Below, one piece after another: positions 36,384 through 45,998 of a DNA stretch of 64,000 nucleotides. Origin of the DNA: Dyadobacter sp. CY343. GTDB lineage: Bacteria; Bacteroidota; Bacteroidia; Cytophagales; Spirosomataceae. Position numbers and translations under genes: made by a program. The notes beneath the pieces were generated by a model. It saw only the letters and a program-made list of their open reading frames with translations, searched no databases and had not been told where the DNA came from. The stretch's first letter is position 1. Every line of letters starts with the position of its first letter. The stretch spans positions 248,001 through 312,000 of the forward strand of contig NZ_JAJUXK010000003.1 in NCBI RefSeq assembly GCF_021390335.1, read 5' to 3'.

Positions 36384-37472
36384 ATGGAAAACTGGAAAGC
36401 AATTGCATTCTTACTAGCTGCGGGGCAGGGGTTTATTTTGAGCCTGTCACTGATCGTGCGGGGGGCGAGAGGTCCGAAAGCCAGTTTTTTCCGTGGGTTA
36501 ATCCTTTTTGTCCTTTCGCAGGAGCTGCTGAATGCGTGGGGGATGCAGGTGCGTTACCACCAGCAAGCCGGCGCGTTTCGTTTCTGGAACTATCAGAGTT
36601 ATCTGGTGCTGCCTCTTGCGCTGTGGTTTTTCGCGCGGCTTACCACCTTGCCCGATTATCACTTCAAAAAAAAGTACTGGCTATTCTTTCTTCCCATTGC
36701 CGCAGAGATCGGTTTTCGCTGTTTCTGGCAGGTGTATGCCAGCTCGTTGCAAGCAAATCGGACGTCTTTGCTCGATAATAATTTCTGGTTTTTATGGACA
36801 GAAATATTTCCAATAGTCGGGATGATTCTTGTTTTATGGATCTACGCAAAGAAGCTTTCGCGGTTCCGTATTGCCTGGCAGAGGCAGCTGAACCGGTTGA
36901 AACCGATTCAATACCTGCGTTTATATGGTTTATTTGGCTTTATGATTTTGCTGACTGTGCTCTGGTTCTCGGGTGTGATATTAGCGTGGCCGATTTTCTC
37001 GTGGGTGAATTTTCTGCTCACAGTGTGCCTGTTTGGAATGGGTTATCTAGGCTACCTGAATCCCGACTTTTTTATCCTGCCCACACTTCACGCACCCAAA
37101 TCAACTGAGAAACCTGAGTTTTTTCAGTACAATGATCTGGCCGAATTGCAGCGGCTGCACGCCGCTTTCACAACCGCCGCGCTGCATACCCGATCGCGTC
37201 TTACGCTCGAAGATGTCGCTGCGCATTTGAATTTGCCTGCCCGTTACGTGTCGTATGTGGTGAACACGCATTGCGCTTCCAATTTTACCAGTTTCGTAAA
37301 TGGCTTCCGGGTGAGCGAGGTGATTTGCAAACTGGGGGATCCGAAAGAGCGGCATAAGACCGTACTGGCGCTGGCTTTTGAGGCGGGTTTTAATTCGAAA
37401 TCTACTTTCAATCAGGTATTTCGTCAGCATACCGGCAAATCGCCTTCACAGTATCTGCCGGCTCAGAAGTAG
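36384..37472 (+). CDS. Membrane-anchored AraC family regulator
   Basis: 362 residues with an N-terminal membrane region of six to seven helices (AIAFLLAAGQGFILSLSLIV; LRLYGLFGFMILLTVLWFSG; VNFLLTVCLFGMGYLGYL) and a C-terminal AraC double helix-turn-helix (about 265-355; RLTLEDVAAHLNLPARYVSY; LALAFEAGFNSKSTFNQVFR). The layout is the same as the regulator at 17143-18231, although the membrane parts differ. It diverges from the ECF sigma gene over about 171 bp, so it may respond to or influence that cluster. It may instead control the DUF4932-like gene that follows on the same strand after 105 bp. Confidence 0.88.
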   Translation: MENWKAIAFLLAAGQGFILSLSLIVRGARGPKASFFRGLILFVLSQELLNAWGMQVRYHQQAGAFRFWNYQSYLVLPLALWFFARLTTLPDYHFKKKYWLFFLPIAAEIGFRCFWQVYASSLQANRTSLLDNNFWFLWTEIFPIVGMILVLWIYAKKLSRFRIAWQRQLNRLKPIQYLRLYGLFGFMILLTVLWFSGVILAWPIFSWVNFLLTVCLFGMGYLGYLNPDFFILPTLHAPKSTEKPEFFQYNDLAELQRLHAAFTTAALHTRSRLTLEDVAAHLNLPARYVSYVVNTHCASNFTSFVNGFRVSEVICKLGDPKERHKTVLALAFEAGFNSKSTFNQVFRQHTGKSPSQYLPAQK

Positions 37473-37577
37473 CTGTCCGAAAACGTGATTCCGGACGTCC
37501 GGAAATGCATTGCAGGGCGTTTTGCGCGTTTTCATGTGCTTTTTTTGTGTTTTGGTCAAACACTAAAGCTTTCGAAA

Positions 37578-38717
37578 ATGAATGCAAAATTTGCGCTGCT
37601 GCTAGTTATTTTATGGATTTCTTCCACTGTTGGTAAATCTCAGGTTCCTTCTGAAAAGAAGCGTCAGTTTGAAATACAAGTAAATAAAAATGTGGAGCTG
37701 CTGGGCTTCGTTTATTTCCTTGGCTACGAAGGCGCGCAGGCCGAAACGAGTGATTATTCGCCCCGCACGAAAGCGCGTTATGCATACGGACTGGATTTGT
37801 ACCGCCAATATAAAGCTTTCGAAAACAGCAAAAATCTGGCGGTCGCGATCGGTTTTGCGCAGGATATCTGGCTGGATTATTTCATTAATCTCCTTGTTCA
37901 GCTCGACGATTTTCCAAACGCGAAGCTGCGAGACGATATTGATCCCACCTATTATCTCCGGTTCTCTTCAAAGAAAGATACGACAGAAGCGAAAACGAAT
38001 GCAGTAGCTTTTATTGAGGCGATGAACGGGTTATGGCTGGAAGTTGATTTTGACACTTACCTTACACAAAACCAGCCGAAATACGCAAATGCGATAGCAC
38101 AGGTAAAAAGCGGCTTACCCGACAGCAGCTTCATACCGACTATGGAAAAGTTTTACCAGGCTCACCTTGACGCTTACAAGCTGATTCCAAGCCTTACTAT
38201 CCCGCCGGGAATGGGTTTCGGGGTAAAATACGGGGCGCAGGAAAAGACGTTTGCTTTCCATGTTTTCGGCGCATTTCACATCCCGAATTTCAAAGATTCG
38301 CTAAGAGTTGATATGGGTTTCAACGATCAAAAACATCTCCTGGAACTTAGTACGCATGAATTCGGGCATTCATTTGTGAACCCGGTGGTCGACGAGCTTC
38401 CGGGAAAGATGTGTTCCGAAACGGAAAGTCTTTTTGAGCCAATTAAAAAAGTAATGTCTAACCAGGGCTATACTACCTGGAAAGCCTGCGTTTACGAACA
38501 TTTTGTTAGGGCAGGGGAGATCATTATTTCCCAAAATAGGGGTAATGCAGCTGATACGCAACGATTGCGGACGCATTATGAACAAGACCGGATGTTCATT
38601 TACCTGCCACTTATACTGGAAGAATTTTCGAAATATAACAGATCGGCCAGCATAAGTTACAGGCAAGCTGTCCGCGCCGCGATGGCGGGGCTGATCGAAG
38701 AGGCTCGAAAAAAATAG
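37578..38717 (+). CDS. Secreted DUF4932-like protein with HEFGH motif
   Basis: 379 residues from the ATG at 37578, which gives a signal peptide (MNAKFALLLVILWISSTVGK). The body begins FEIQVNKNVELLGFVYFLGY, as in DUF4932 proteins of Bacteroidota. It contains LLELSTHEFGHSFVNPVVDE, a zinc-protease-like HExxH signature (HEFGH near residue 259), with ETESLF about 25 residues later as a possible third-ligand region. It is probably an exported metallopeptidase or a decayed relative. The natural substrate is unknown. It converges on the OmpA gene with 24 bp between stops. Confidence 0.75.
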   Translation: MNAKFALLLVILWISSTVGKSQVPSEKKRQFEIQVNKNVELLGFVYFLGYEGAQAETSDYSPRTKARYAYGLDLYRQYKAFENSKNLAVAIGFAQDIWLDYFINLLVQLDDFPNAKLRDDIDPTYYLRFSSKKDTTEAKTNAVAFIEAMNGLWLEVDFDTYLTQNQPKYANAIAQVKSGLPDSSFIPTMEKFYQAHLDAYKLIPSLTIPPGMGFGVKYGAQEKTFAFHVFGAFHIPNFKDSLRVDMGFNDQKHLLELSTHEFGHSFVNPVVDELPGKMCSETESLFEPIKKVMSNQGYTTWKACVYEHFVRAGEIIISQNRGNAADTQRLRTHYEQDRMFIYLPLILEEFSKYNRSASISYRQAVRAAMAGLIEEARKK

Positions 38718-38741
38718 GCCCAAAGTCGAAACTTATACTAC

Positions 38742-39503
38742 TCAGTAAATTGTCGGTTTCATTCTAATTTCAACTCTCCTGTTGAACCTACGGTTGCGCT
38801 CGCTGTCGTTTGGCGCGACTGGCATTGTGCTGCCAAATGCTTTGCTTTTGATCCGGGATGGGGAAACATTCCTGGAAATAAGATATTGCCTGATCACACT
38901 TGCCCGATCGACGGACAGAACATAGTTTTTATCTGCATCGCCGACATTGTCGGTGTGGCCGGCCAGTTCGATTTGAAGATCCTCGTGCCTGATTATATAA
39001 TCAACGACCTGTTCCAGTTCGGGGCGCGACCTGCCGGCCATATTTGTATTGCTTTGGATGAAATACAATGTTGATGTAATATCCTCCCGAAGTACGGGCC
39101 TGGTAAATTCTGAATTTTTATTAGCCTCCGTATTTTCTGCAACCTTCTCATTGCCAGCTGTTTTATGTGTCAGATAAAATACCTCGGTAGCATTGATTTC
39201 GTCGGCAAGAATGGATTCATTCAATGTCTCATAACCCGGAGCATAAATGGAAAACGTGGTGGTATCTGTGACCGGAATTTTGTATTGATAATTATTGTCC
39301 TGGATGAGCGGCACAATCTGCTTTCCCGCATTCTGGCTTACGATGAGAATGTTAGCGTTGATTGATCTGAAAGTTTCCCTATCCAAAACCCGGATCGTGA
39401 CTTTCGACCTGGAAGCCGCAGTTTTTTTACTTTGTTGCTCCTGACAGAAAGCAGTCGCACTGATGGCGAGAAATAGAATTGTAGCTAAAACAGGTGTTTT
39501 CAT
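38742..39503 (-). CDS. OmpA family outer-membrane protein
   Basis: 253 residues with a signal peptide (MKTPVLATILFLAISATAFC) and a Lys/Ser-rich linker. A beta-rich N-terminal domain (about 33-120; KVTIRVLDRETFRSINANIL) resembles extracellular carboxypeptidase-like or PEGA folds. The C-terminal OmpA/MotB peptidoglycan-binding domain spans about 150-250 (LQIELAGHTDNVGDADKNYV; SRIKSKAFGSTMPVAPNDSE; RNRRFNRRVEIRM). The TDN and NRRVEI motifs are the usual diaminopimelate-contact region. It likely tethers the outer membrane to the cell wall. It is divergent from the thiamine operon. Confidence 0.88.
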   Translation of the reverse strand: MKTPVLATILFLAISATAFCQEQQSKKTAASRSKVTIRVLDRETFRSINANILIVSQNAGKQIVPLIQDNNYQYKIPVTDTTTFSIYAPGYETLNESILADEINATEVFYLTHKTAGNEKVAENTEANKNSEFTRPVLREDITSTLYFIQSNTNMAGRSRPELEQVVDYIIRHEDLQIELAGHTDNVGDADKNYVLSVDRASVIRQYLISRNVSPSRIKSKAFGSTMPVAPNDSERNRRFNRRVEIRMKPTIY

Positions 39504-39629
39504 AGCATCTCATATTTAAGCTGTTAACAGATCATATCTCTATTAATTGTAAAGATTACTAATATATGGAAGTTACTGGTTAATGACTAAGACGGCAAAG
39601 ATGCCCGTCTGAATTTTGCAAAAACAAAT

Positions 39630-39659
39630 TTTGATAACCGGTATTTTCAAATAGCTTTG
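39630..39659 (+). promoter_or_regulatory. Promoter of the thiamine operon
   Basis: TTTG at 39630-39633 and TAGCTTTG at 39652-39659 are separated by 18 bp. This is close to the Bacteroidota housekeeping consensus TTTG / TAnnTTTG. The predicted start of transcription falls just before the riboswitch P1 helix. Confidence 0.8.
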
Positions 39660-39664
39660 TCGAA

Positions 39665-39743
39665 ACTTTAGGGGTGTCCCGATATGCGGACTGAGATAAT
39701 ACCCTTTGAACCTGATGCAGTTAGTACTGCCGAAGGGAAAAGT
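39665..39743 (+). ncRNA. TPP riboswitch (thi box)
   Basis: The conserved TPP aptamer core is present in order: GGGGTGTCCC, then CTGAGATAATACCC, then CCTGATGCAGTTAGTACTGC, then GAAGGGAAA. A P1 helix can form between ACTTT (39665-39669) and AAAGT (39739-39743). It lies directly downstream of a good promoter and 80 bp upstream of thiS, followed by four more thiamine genes. High thiamine pyrophosphate should reduce operon expression. Confidence 0.95.
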
Positions 39744-39786
39744 AAGAGATACTGCTATTGTATCTCAATGAATCTTTCCATAAGGT

Positions 39787-39827
39787 CCATTCCTGAAGTT
39801 TTTCTCACAAAACGTTTTTCAGAATGG
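39787..39827 (+). promoter_or_regulatory. Start-codon-sequestering hairpin, probable riboswitch expression platform
   Basis: CCATTCCTGAA (39787-39797) pairs with TTCAGAATGG (39818-39827) with one bulged C, and an inner GTTTT/AAAAC helix extends it. The 3' arm includes the thiS ATG (39824-39826). No T-run follows, so translational control is more likely than termination. A second hairpin (GAGATAC 39746-39752 / GTATCTC 39760-39766) lies between it and the aptamer. Confidence 0.6.
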
Positions 39828-40027
39828 AAATTACAGTCAACGATCAATCCCGAGAAATTCCCGAAGCATATTCGGTGCAGCAACTTTTGTCCGGTCTTTT
39901 CCCGGATACTTCCAAAGGTATTGCTGTCGCGATCAACCAATCTGTGCTCGCAAGATCAGAATGGGAGCGACACCTGCTCCAACCCAACGACCGCATTACG
40001 CTGATCAAAGCCACACAGGGCGGCTAA
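39824..40027 (+). CDS. thiS: Sulfur carrier protein ThiS
   Basis: A 67-residue ubiquitin-fold protein starting MEITVNDQSREIPEAYSVQQ and ending in LIKATQGG. The terminal Gly-Gly is the thiocarboxylate attachment site used by ThiG for thiazole formation. It is the first gene behind the TPP riboswitch. Its start codon is inside a predicted hairpin, so it is probably the direct target of translational control. thiC follows after 84 bp. The adenylyltransferase ThiF that must activate this C-terminus is not encoded in the window. Confidence 0.95.
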   Translation: MEITVNDQSREIPEAYSVQQLLSGLFPDTSKGIAVAINQSVLARSEWERHLLQPNDRITLIKATQGG

Positions 40028-41995
<1,968 letters not shown>

Positions 41996-41999
41996 CTAA

Positions 42000-43385
42000 A
42001 TGAAAATCATCATCATATCCCGCCCCGATTTCTTTCCGGGCGAGGGGAATGCAATCAACCGGCTTTTTCAGGAAGGAATGGAAAATCTGCATTTGCGGAA
42101 GCCGGAGTGTTCAAGAGAAGACTTGTCTAAGTTGATCGAGTCCGTTGATACAGACTATCACAGCAGGCTTTCGTTGCACCAGCACCACGATCTCGCAGCG
42201 GAATTTGGTATAACAGGACTGCATTTTCCCGAAAAGCAGCGCAAAGCAACCGGTGAGGAACTTTGGCAGGACCTGATCGCAAAGGGTTACCGGCTCAGCA
42301 CTTCTATTCATGACCTGGCGGAGCTGGAAAGATTATCCGATGCATTCAGCTACACGTTTTTCGGGCCGGTTTTCGATAGTATTTCAAAAGCAGGTTACAA
42401 CGGTGTCTTGGATGAAGATTTCATTCTAGCAAAAAATAGAAACACACCGGAAGTGATCGCATTGGGCGGGATCAATGCATTTAACATTCAAAAAATCCAA
42501 AGAATGAACTTCGATGGAGTGGCTCTGCTCGGGGCAGTCTGGCAAGAAAATCAATCACTAAAATCAATTAAATCAATTAAATCAATTAAATCAATTGATT
42601 CATTTAATCTGGGAACCGGGGGCTTAAGCCCCCGGCAATTGATTTGGGCTGAGCTGCGCCAGCAGTTTCCTGCTGCAATTGAGACAATCCCCGAGCAATT
42701 TATTGCAAAAGGGCAAAGCCCCAAAAAATCAATTGCCGGCGGCTTCAGCCGCCGGATAATAAGAGATGGAAGGCTGCAATTTGTGTCAAATGAGAATGGT
42801 GAAGTGTCTCATGTTCAGAGCATTTTATTGGCTTTGGAGGCTGGGTGTAAATGGATTCAGCTGCGGGTGAAAGACAGGCCGAAAGATGAGGTTTTAGAAA
42901 TGGCGGAAAAGGCTAAGTTGCTGTGTGACAGCTTCGATGCAAAACTAATCATCAATGATTTTCCTCATGTAGCGAACAGCGTAAATGCTTACGGTTTGCA
43001 TCTGGGGCTGGACGATATGCCTTTGCGCAAAGCCCGGGAAATTGTAGGCGAGGAAATGATCCTCGGTGGCACTGCCAATACACTGGAACACGTAATTCAG
43101 CGAATTGAAGAAGGCGCTGATTATGTGGGTCTGGGGCCTTATCGTTTCACGACGACCAAGCAAAATCTCAGCCCGATCCTTGGTTTGGAAGGTTACCAGC
43201 GCATTTTACATGAGCTCTCTTTACGTAAATGCTACATTCCGATCATCGCGATCGGCGGCATTCGACAAGAAGATATCGCAAGTTTGAAAGCGGCAGGCTT
43301 GTATGGCGTGGCGATATCTTCGGCATTGATTAATTCAGAAAATACAAAGGAAACTGTACAGGAAATCCAACAAATACTATGTTAA
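42000..43385 (+). CDS. thiE: TenI-like / thiamine phosphate synthase (ThiE) fusion
   Basis: 461 residues with two related TIM-barrel halves. Residues 1-186 are TenI/ThiE-like ([58 protein letters not shown]) but lack a clear ThiE phosphate- and Mg-binding set. Residues from about 256 are a full ThiE ([63 protein letters not shown]), which joins HMP-PP and thiazole phosphate to thiamine phosphate. The linker of about 65 residues is encoded by a 9-bp tandem repeat (KSI x4) and two inverted REP-like palindromes. No internal ATG lies before the second half, so a single polypeptide is the simplest reading. The gene overlaps thiG by 7 bp. In many Bacteroidota the two halves are separate genes. Confidence 0.9.
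   Translation: MKIIIISRPDFFPGEGNAINRLFQEGMENLHLRKPECSREDLSKLIESVDTDYHSRLSLHQHHDLAAEFGITGLHFPEKQRKATGEELWQDLIAKGYRLSTSIHDLAELERLSDAFSYTFFGPVFDSISKAGYNGVLDEDFILAKNRNTPEVIALGGINAFNIQKIQRMNFDGVALLGAVWQENQSLKSIKSIKSIKSIDSFNLGTGGLSPRQLIWAELRQQFPAAIETIPEQFIAKGQSPKKSIAGGFSRRIIRDGRLQFVSNENGEVSHVQSILLALEAGCKWIQLRVKDRPKDEVLEMAEKAKLLCDSFDAKLIINDFPHVANSVNAYGLHLGLDDMPLRKAREIVGEEMILGGTANTLEHVIQRIEEGADYVGLGPYRFTTTKQNLSPILGLEGYQRILHELSLRKCYIPIIAIGGIRQEDIASLKAAGLYGVAISSALINSENTKETVQEIQQILC
42561..42596 (+). repeat. 9-bp tandem repeat (AAATCAATT x4) inside the coding region
   Basis: Four perfect copies in frame encode Lys-Ser-Ile each time, with a degenerate copy just upstream. The same 9-mer forms the edge of both neighbouring REP-like elements. 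Confidence 0.95.
42616..42645 (-). repeat. REP-like palindromic element, copy 1
   Basis: A 20-bp perfect palindrome (CCGGGGGCTTAAGCCCCCGG, 42616-42635) is followed by CAATTGATTT (42636-42645). Read on the minus strand this is the 10-mer AAATCAATTG and then the palindrome, the same order as copy 2. It lies inside the fused thiE gene. Confidence 0.85.
42726..42755 (+). repeat. REP-like palindromic element, copy 2
   Basis: AAATCAATTG (42726-42735) is followed by CCGGCGGCTTCAGCCGCCGG (42736-42755), which forms a 9-bp hairpin. It differs from copy 1 at paired stem positions (G-C swapped for C-G), so pairing is kept. The orientation is opposite to copy 1. Confidence 0.85.
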
Positions 43386-44146
43386 CGATAGCAGATAAGG
43401 TATTCACTTCCAGGCTGTTTACCGGCACGGGTAAATTTAGTTCTTCGGTTTTGATGGAAAAAGCATTGGTTGCTTCCGGCTCGGAGCTGGTGACGGTGGC
43501 ACTCAGGCGGGTCGATATGCAGGATCGCCAGGATGATCTTTTGCTGCATTTAAATCATCCCCAAATTAATTTACTACCTAATACCTCTGGCGTGAGGAAT
43601 GCTAAGGAGGCGGTTTTTGCTGCACAGCTTGCGCGGGAGGCACTGGAAACGAACTGGCTCAAACTGGAAATTCACCCGGACCCGAAATACCTGATGCCGG
43701 ACCCTATTGAAACCCTGAAAGCAACGGAGGAACTGGCCAGGCTGGGCTTTGTGATATTGCCCTACATTCACGCAGATCCGGTTTTGTGTAAACGACTGGA
43801 AGAGGCAGGCGCGGCCGCGGTGATGCCGCTTGGGTCGCCGATTGGCAGTAATAAAGGGTTGAAGACCATCGATTTTCTGGAAATTATCATCGAGCAAAGT
43901 AAGGTACCTGTGATCGTCGACGCGGGAATCGGTGCGCCTTCCGACGCTGCAAAAGCTATGGAAATCGGTGCCGATGCGGTGCTCGTCAATACTGCCATTG
44001 CAGTCGCAGGTGATCCGGTGGCGATGGCGATCGCATTCAAAATGGCTGTCGAGGCCGGGAGAATGGCATTTGAAGCGAAGCTGGGTGACCAGAAAAACAG
44101 GGCAGTCGCGAGCAGCCCCTTAACCGCGTTTTTAGATGAGCTTTAA
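43379..44146 (+). CDS. thiG: Thiazole synthase ThiG
   Basis: A 255-residue TIM-barrel enzyme forming the thiazole phosphate from deoxyxylulose phosphate, dehydroglycine and ThiS thiocarboxylate. Seen: [56 protein letters not shown] with the Schiff-base Lys region, [18 protein letters not shown] and [20 protein letters not shown]. Length and motifs are complete. Its start overlaps the fusion gene by 7 bp and its end overlaps thiH by 11 bp, so the operon is translationally coupled. Confidence 0.97.
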   Translation: MLTIADKVFTSRLFTGTGKFSSSVLMEKALVASGSELVTVALRRVDMQDRQDDLLLHLNHPQINLLPNTSGVRNAKEAVFAAQLAREALETNWLKLEIHPDPKYLMPDPIETLKATEELARLGFVILPYIHADPVLCKRLEEAGAAAVMPLGSPIGSNKGLKTIDFLEIIIEQSKVPVIVDAGIGAPSDAAKAMEIGADAVLVNTAIAVAGDPVAMAIAFKMAVEAGRMAFEAKLGDQKNRAVASSPLTAFLDEL

Positions 44147-45242
44147 GGAGATATTCGAGCAGCATAAGTGGGACGAGGTAAAAGAAAGCATTTACCAAAA
44201 AACCGCCGCTGACGTTGGAAATGCGCTTTTGAAACAAAAGCGAACACTGGAAGATTTCAAAGCACTGATATCCCCGGCTGCCGCTGCCTATCTCGAGCCG
44301 ATGGCGCAGCTAAGTCAGAAACTGACGCAAAAGCGGTTTGGTAAAACCGTCCAGATGTATATCCCGCTGTATTTGTCCAATGAATGCACGAATATCTGTA
44401 CTTACTGCGGTTTTAGTCTGGATAATAAGGTGCGCAGACGCACGCTGAGCGAAGACGAGATTTTGCAAGAAATTGCTGTGATCAAAGCGCTGGGTTATGA
44501 TCACGTTTTGCTGGTAACAGGCGAAGCGAACCAGACGGTCCACGTTGGCTATTTTAAAAAAGTGCTGAAACTGATCCGGCCGCATTTTTCGATGATTTCC
44601 CTGGAAGTGCAACCACTGGATACCGATGAATATGCGGAGCTTATCCCGCTCGGGTTGAACACAGTGCTGGTATATCAGGAAACTTATCACCAGGAAGATT
44701 ATAGAAAACATCACCCGAAAGGGAAAAAGTCAAACTTCAATTACCGCCTGGAAACGCCCGACCGGTTGGGCAAAGCCGGTATTCACAAAATGGGCCTGGG
44801 TGTGCTGATCGGCCTGGAAGATTGGCGGACCGACAGTTTTTTTACTGCATTGCACCTCGACTATCTCGAAAAAACCTACTGGCAAACACGTTATAGCCTG
44901 TCATTCCCCAGATTACGCCCTTTCTCAGGAGGTCTGGAACCGAAAGTAGAGATGACCGACAGGGAATTGGTACAACTTATTTGCGCCTATCGCATTATGA
45001 ATGAGGAAGTTGAACTCTCTCTTTCTACCCGGGAATCTGAAAAGTCCAGAAATCATTGCATTGCACTGGGGATCACTTCGATCAGTGCAGGCAGCAAGAC
45101 TAACCCCGGCGGTTACTCGGTCGCGCCGGAGTCGCTGGAACAGTTTGAAATATCGGACGAAAGAACGCCCGCACAGATCGCGGAACTGATCAGAAGCAAG
45201 GGTTATGAGCCGGTTTGGAAGGATTGGGACAGGTTTATGTGA
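44136..45242 (+). CDS. thiH: 2-iminoacetate synthase ThiH
   Basis: A 368-residue radical SAM tyrosine lyase that supplies dehydroglycine to ThiG. The cluster motif Cys-x3-Cys-x2-Cys is present in [20 protein letters not shown], followed by [36 protein letters not shown] and [13 protein letters not shown]. Using ThiH rather than ThiO implies the oxygen-sensitive tyrosine route. It is the last gene of the operon. No obvious terminator hairpin was found in the 161 bp after it. Confidence 0.97.
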   Translation: MSFKEIFEQHKWDEVKESIYQKTAADVGNALLKQKRTLEDFKALISPAAAAYLEPMAQLSQKLTQKRFGKTVQMYIPLYLSNECTNICTYCGFSLDNKVRRRTLSEDEILQEIAVIKALGYDHVLLVTGEANQTVHVGYFKKVLKLIRPHFSMISLEVQPLDTDEYAELIPLGLNTVLVYQETYHQEDYRKHHPKGKKSNFNYRLETPDRLGKAGIHKMGLGVLIGLEDWRTDSFFTALHLDYLEKTYWQTRYSLSFPRLRPFSGGLEPKVEMTDRELVQLICAYRIMNEEVELSLSTRESEKSRNHCIALGITSISAGSKTNPGGYSVAPESLEQFEISDERTPAQIAELIRSKGYEPVWKDWDRFM

Positions 45243-45341
45243 AAATTTTCAAAAACTAGGTTAACACCTAAAATGGCAATTGATATGATTCAACCATTGA
45301 AAACCACAATTCAGACCTAATACCATTTTTCCTGATGTGCC

Positions 45342-45406
45342 CATTTGAGATATTTGACATACAAAATAACACCTATTAGCTACGTCAAATAAACCACTTT
45401 CAAATG
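45342..45406. promoter_or_regulatory. Nested dyad upstream of the LytTR gene
   Basis: CATTTGA (45342-45348) and ATTTGAC (45352-45358) are mirrored by GTCAAAT (45384-45390) and TCAAATG (45400-45406, including the start codon). Each side is thus a direct repeat of the same hexamer, and the sides are inverted. This could be a binding site for the LytTR protein itself. Confidence 0.4.
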
Positions 45407-45799
45407 AGAACATCTGTTAGCCATGATTATTTCGCTGACCAGCGTCAGTCCAATGAAATCCAGGGATCGAATGCAATCGTGGTGTACCACCTGGGAAGAG
45501 CCTTGTCCGTTGCGGGCCGCGATGTCGCGTACCTTGAAGGCGTGGGCAACTATACTTTTGTATGTACGAAATCCAACCGCTACCTCGTGGCCAAATGCCT
45601 CAAAACGGTCCAGGAAGTATTGGGCGGAGACTTTGTGCGGGTCCACAAATCGTATTCTGTCAACCGCTACCATATTAAGCAGCGCTGGTTTGACAACATC
45701 CAGCTGCACTGCGGTAAAAACATTCCGATCGCCCGCAGGCGCCTGAGCAGCGCCCACGAGGCACTTTCGGCGGCAGCTATTTCCCCATCCGGTTTTTAA
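45404..45799 (+). CDS. Stand-alone LytTR DNA-binding regulator
   Basis: 131 residues containing one LytTR domain (about 30-115; RDVAYLEGVGNYTFVCTKSN; LVAKCLKTVQEVLGGDFVRV; HKSYSVNRYHIKQRW; IPIARRRLSSAHEAL). No receiver or membrane domain is present, so its input is unclear. It may act constitutively or through expression level. A nested dyad lies over its start region. Its last 23 bp overlap a decayed LytTR fragment on the opposite strand. Confidence 0.85.
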   Translation: MRTSVSHDYFADQRQSNEIQGSNAIVVYHLGRALSVAGRDVAYLEGVGNYTFVCTKSNRYLVAKCLKTVQEVLGGDFVRVHKSYSVNRYHIKQRWFDNIQLHCGKNIPIARRRLSSAHEALSAAAISPSGF

Positions 45800-45998
45800 A
45801 ATCGTTCACCAGCTCCCTGCTCACGATCGTTTCTTTTTCGAAGGCAGGTTTGAGTTTCAGAGCCAGGCGGTTATTGTAGTAAGGCTGCATTTGAGTAACC
45901 GCCTGGTGTGTAACGATAATCCCTCTATTAATGCGAAAAAAGCGGGCAGGGGCCAGAAATTCCAGCTCAGCGGGCGGTTCATACAGCTTGATCCTGCG
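45777..45998 (-). pseudogene. C-terminal remnant of a LytTR-domain protein
   Basis: Directly after the stop codon of the exonuclease gene, and in the same frame, about 73 codons encode the end of a LytTR domain: PARFFRINRGIIVTHQAVTQ, YYNNRLALKLKPAFEKETIV and SRELVNDFKNRMGK, then a stop. The pattern (Arg-Ile-Asn-Arg-Gly, Ile-Val, Val-Ser-Arg) is that of the recognition part. No start codon, N-terminal LytTR strands or receiver are present, so this is a truncated relic. It converges on, and overlaps by 23 bp, the intact LytTR gene. Confidence 0.75.

Noticed and set aside
42561..42755. CRISPR-like array in the thiE fusion
   Set aside because: Units are 9 bp and adjacent with no spacers, the palindromes occur only twice, and no cas genes are present.
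42764..43385. Separate ThiE gene starting inside the fusion
   Set aside because: There is no ATG before the conserved ThiE start and the frame is continuous from 42000, so one gene is the simpler reading.
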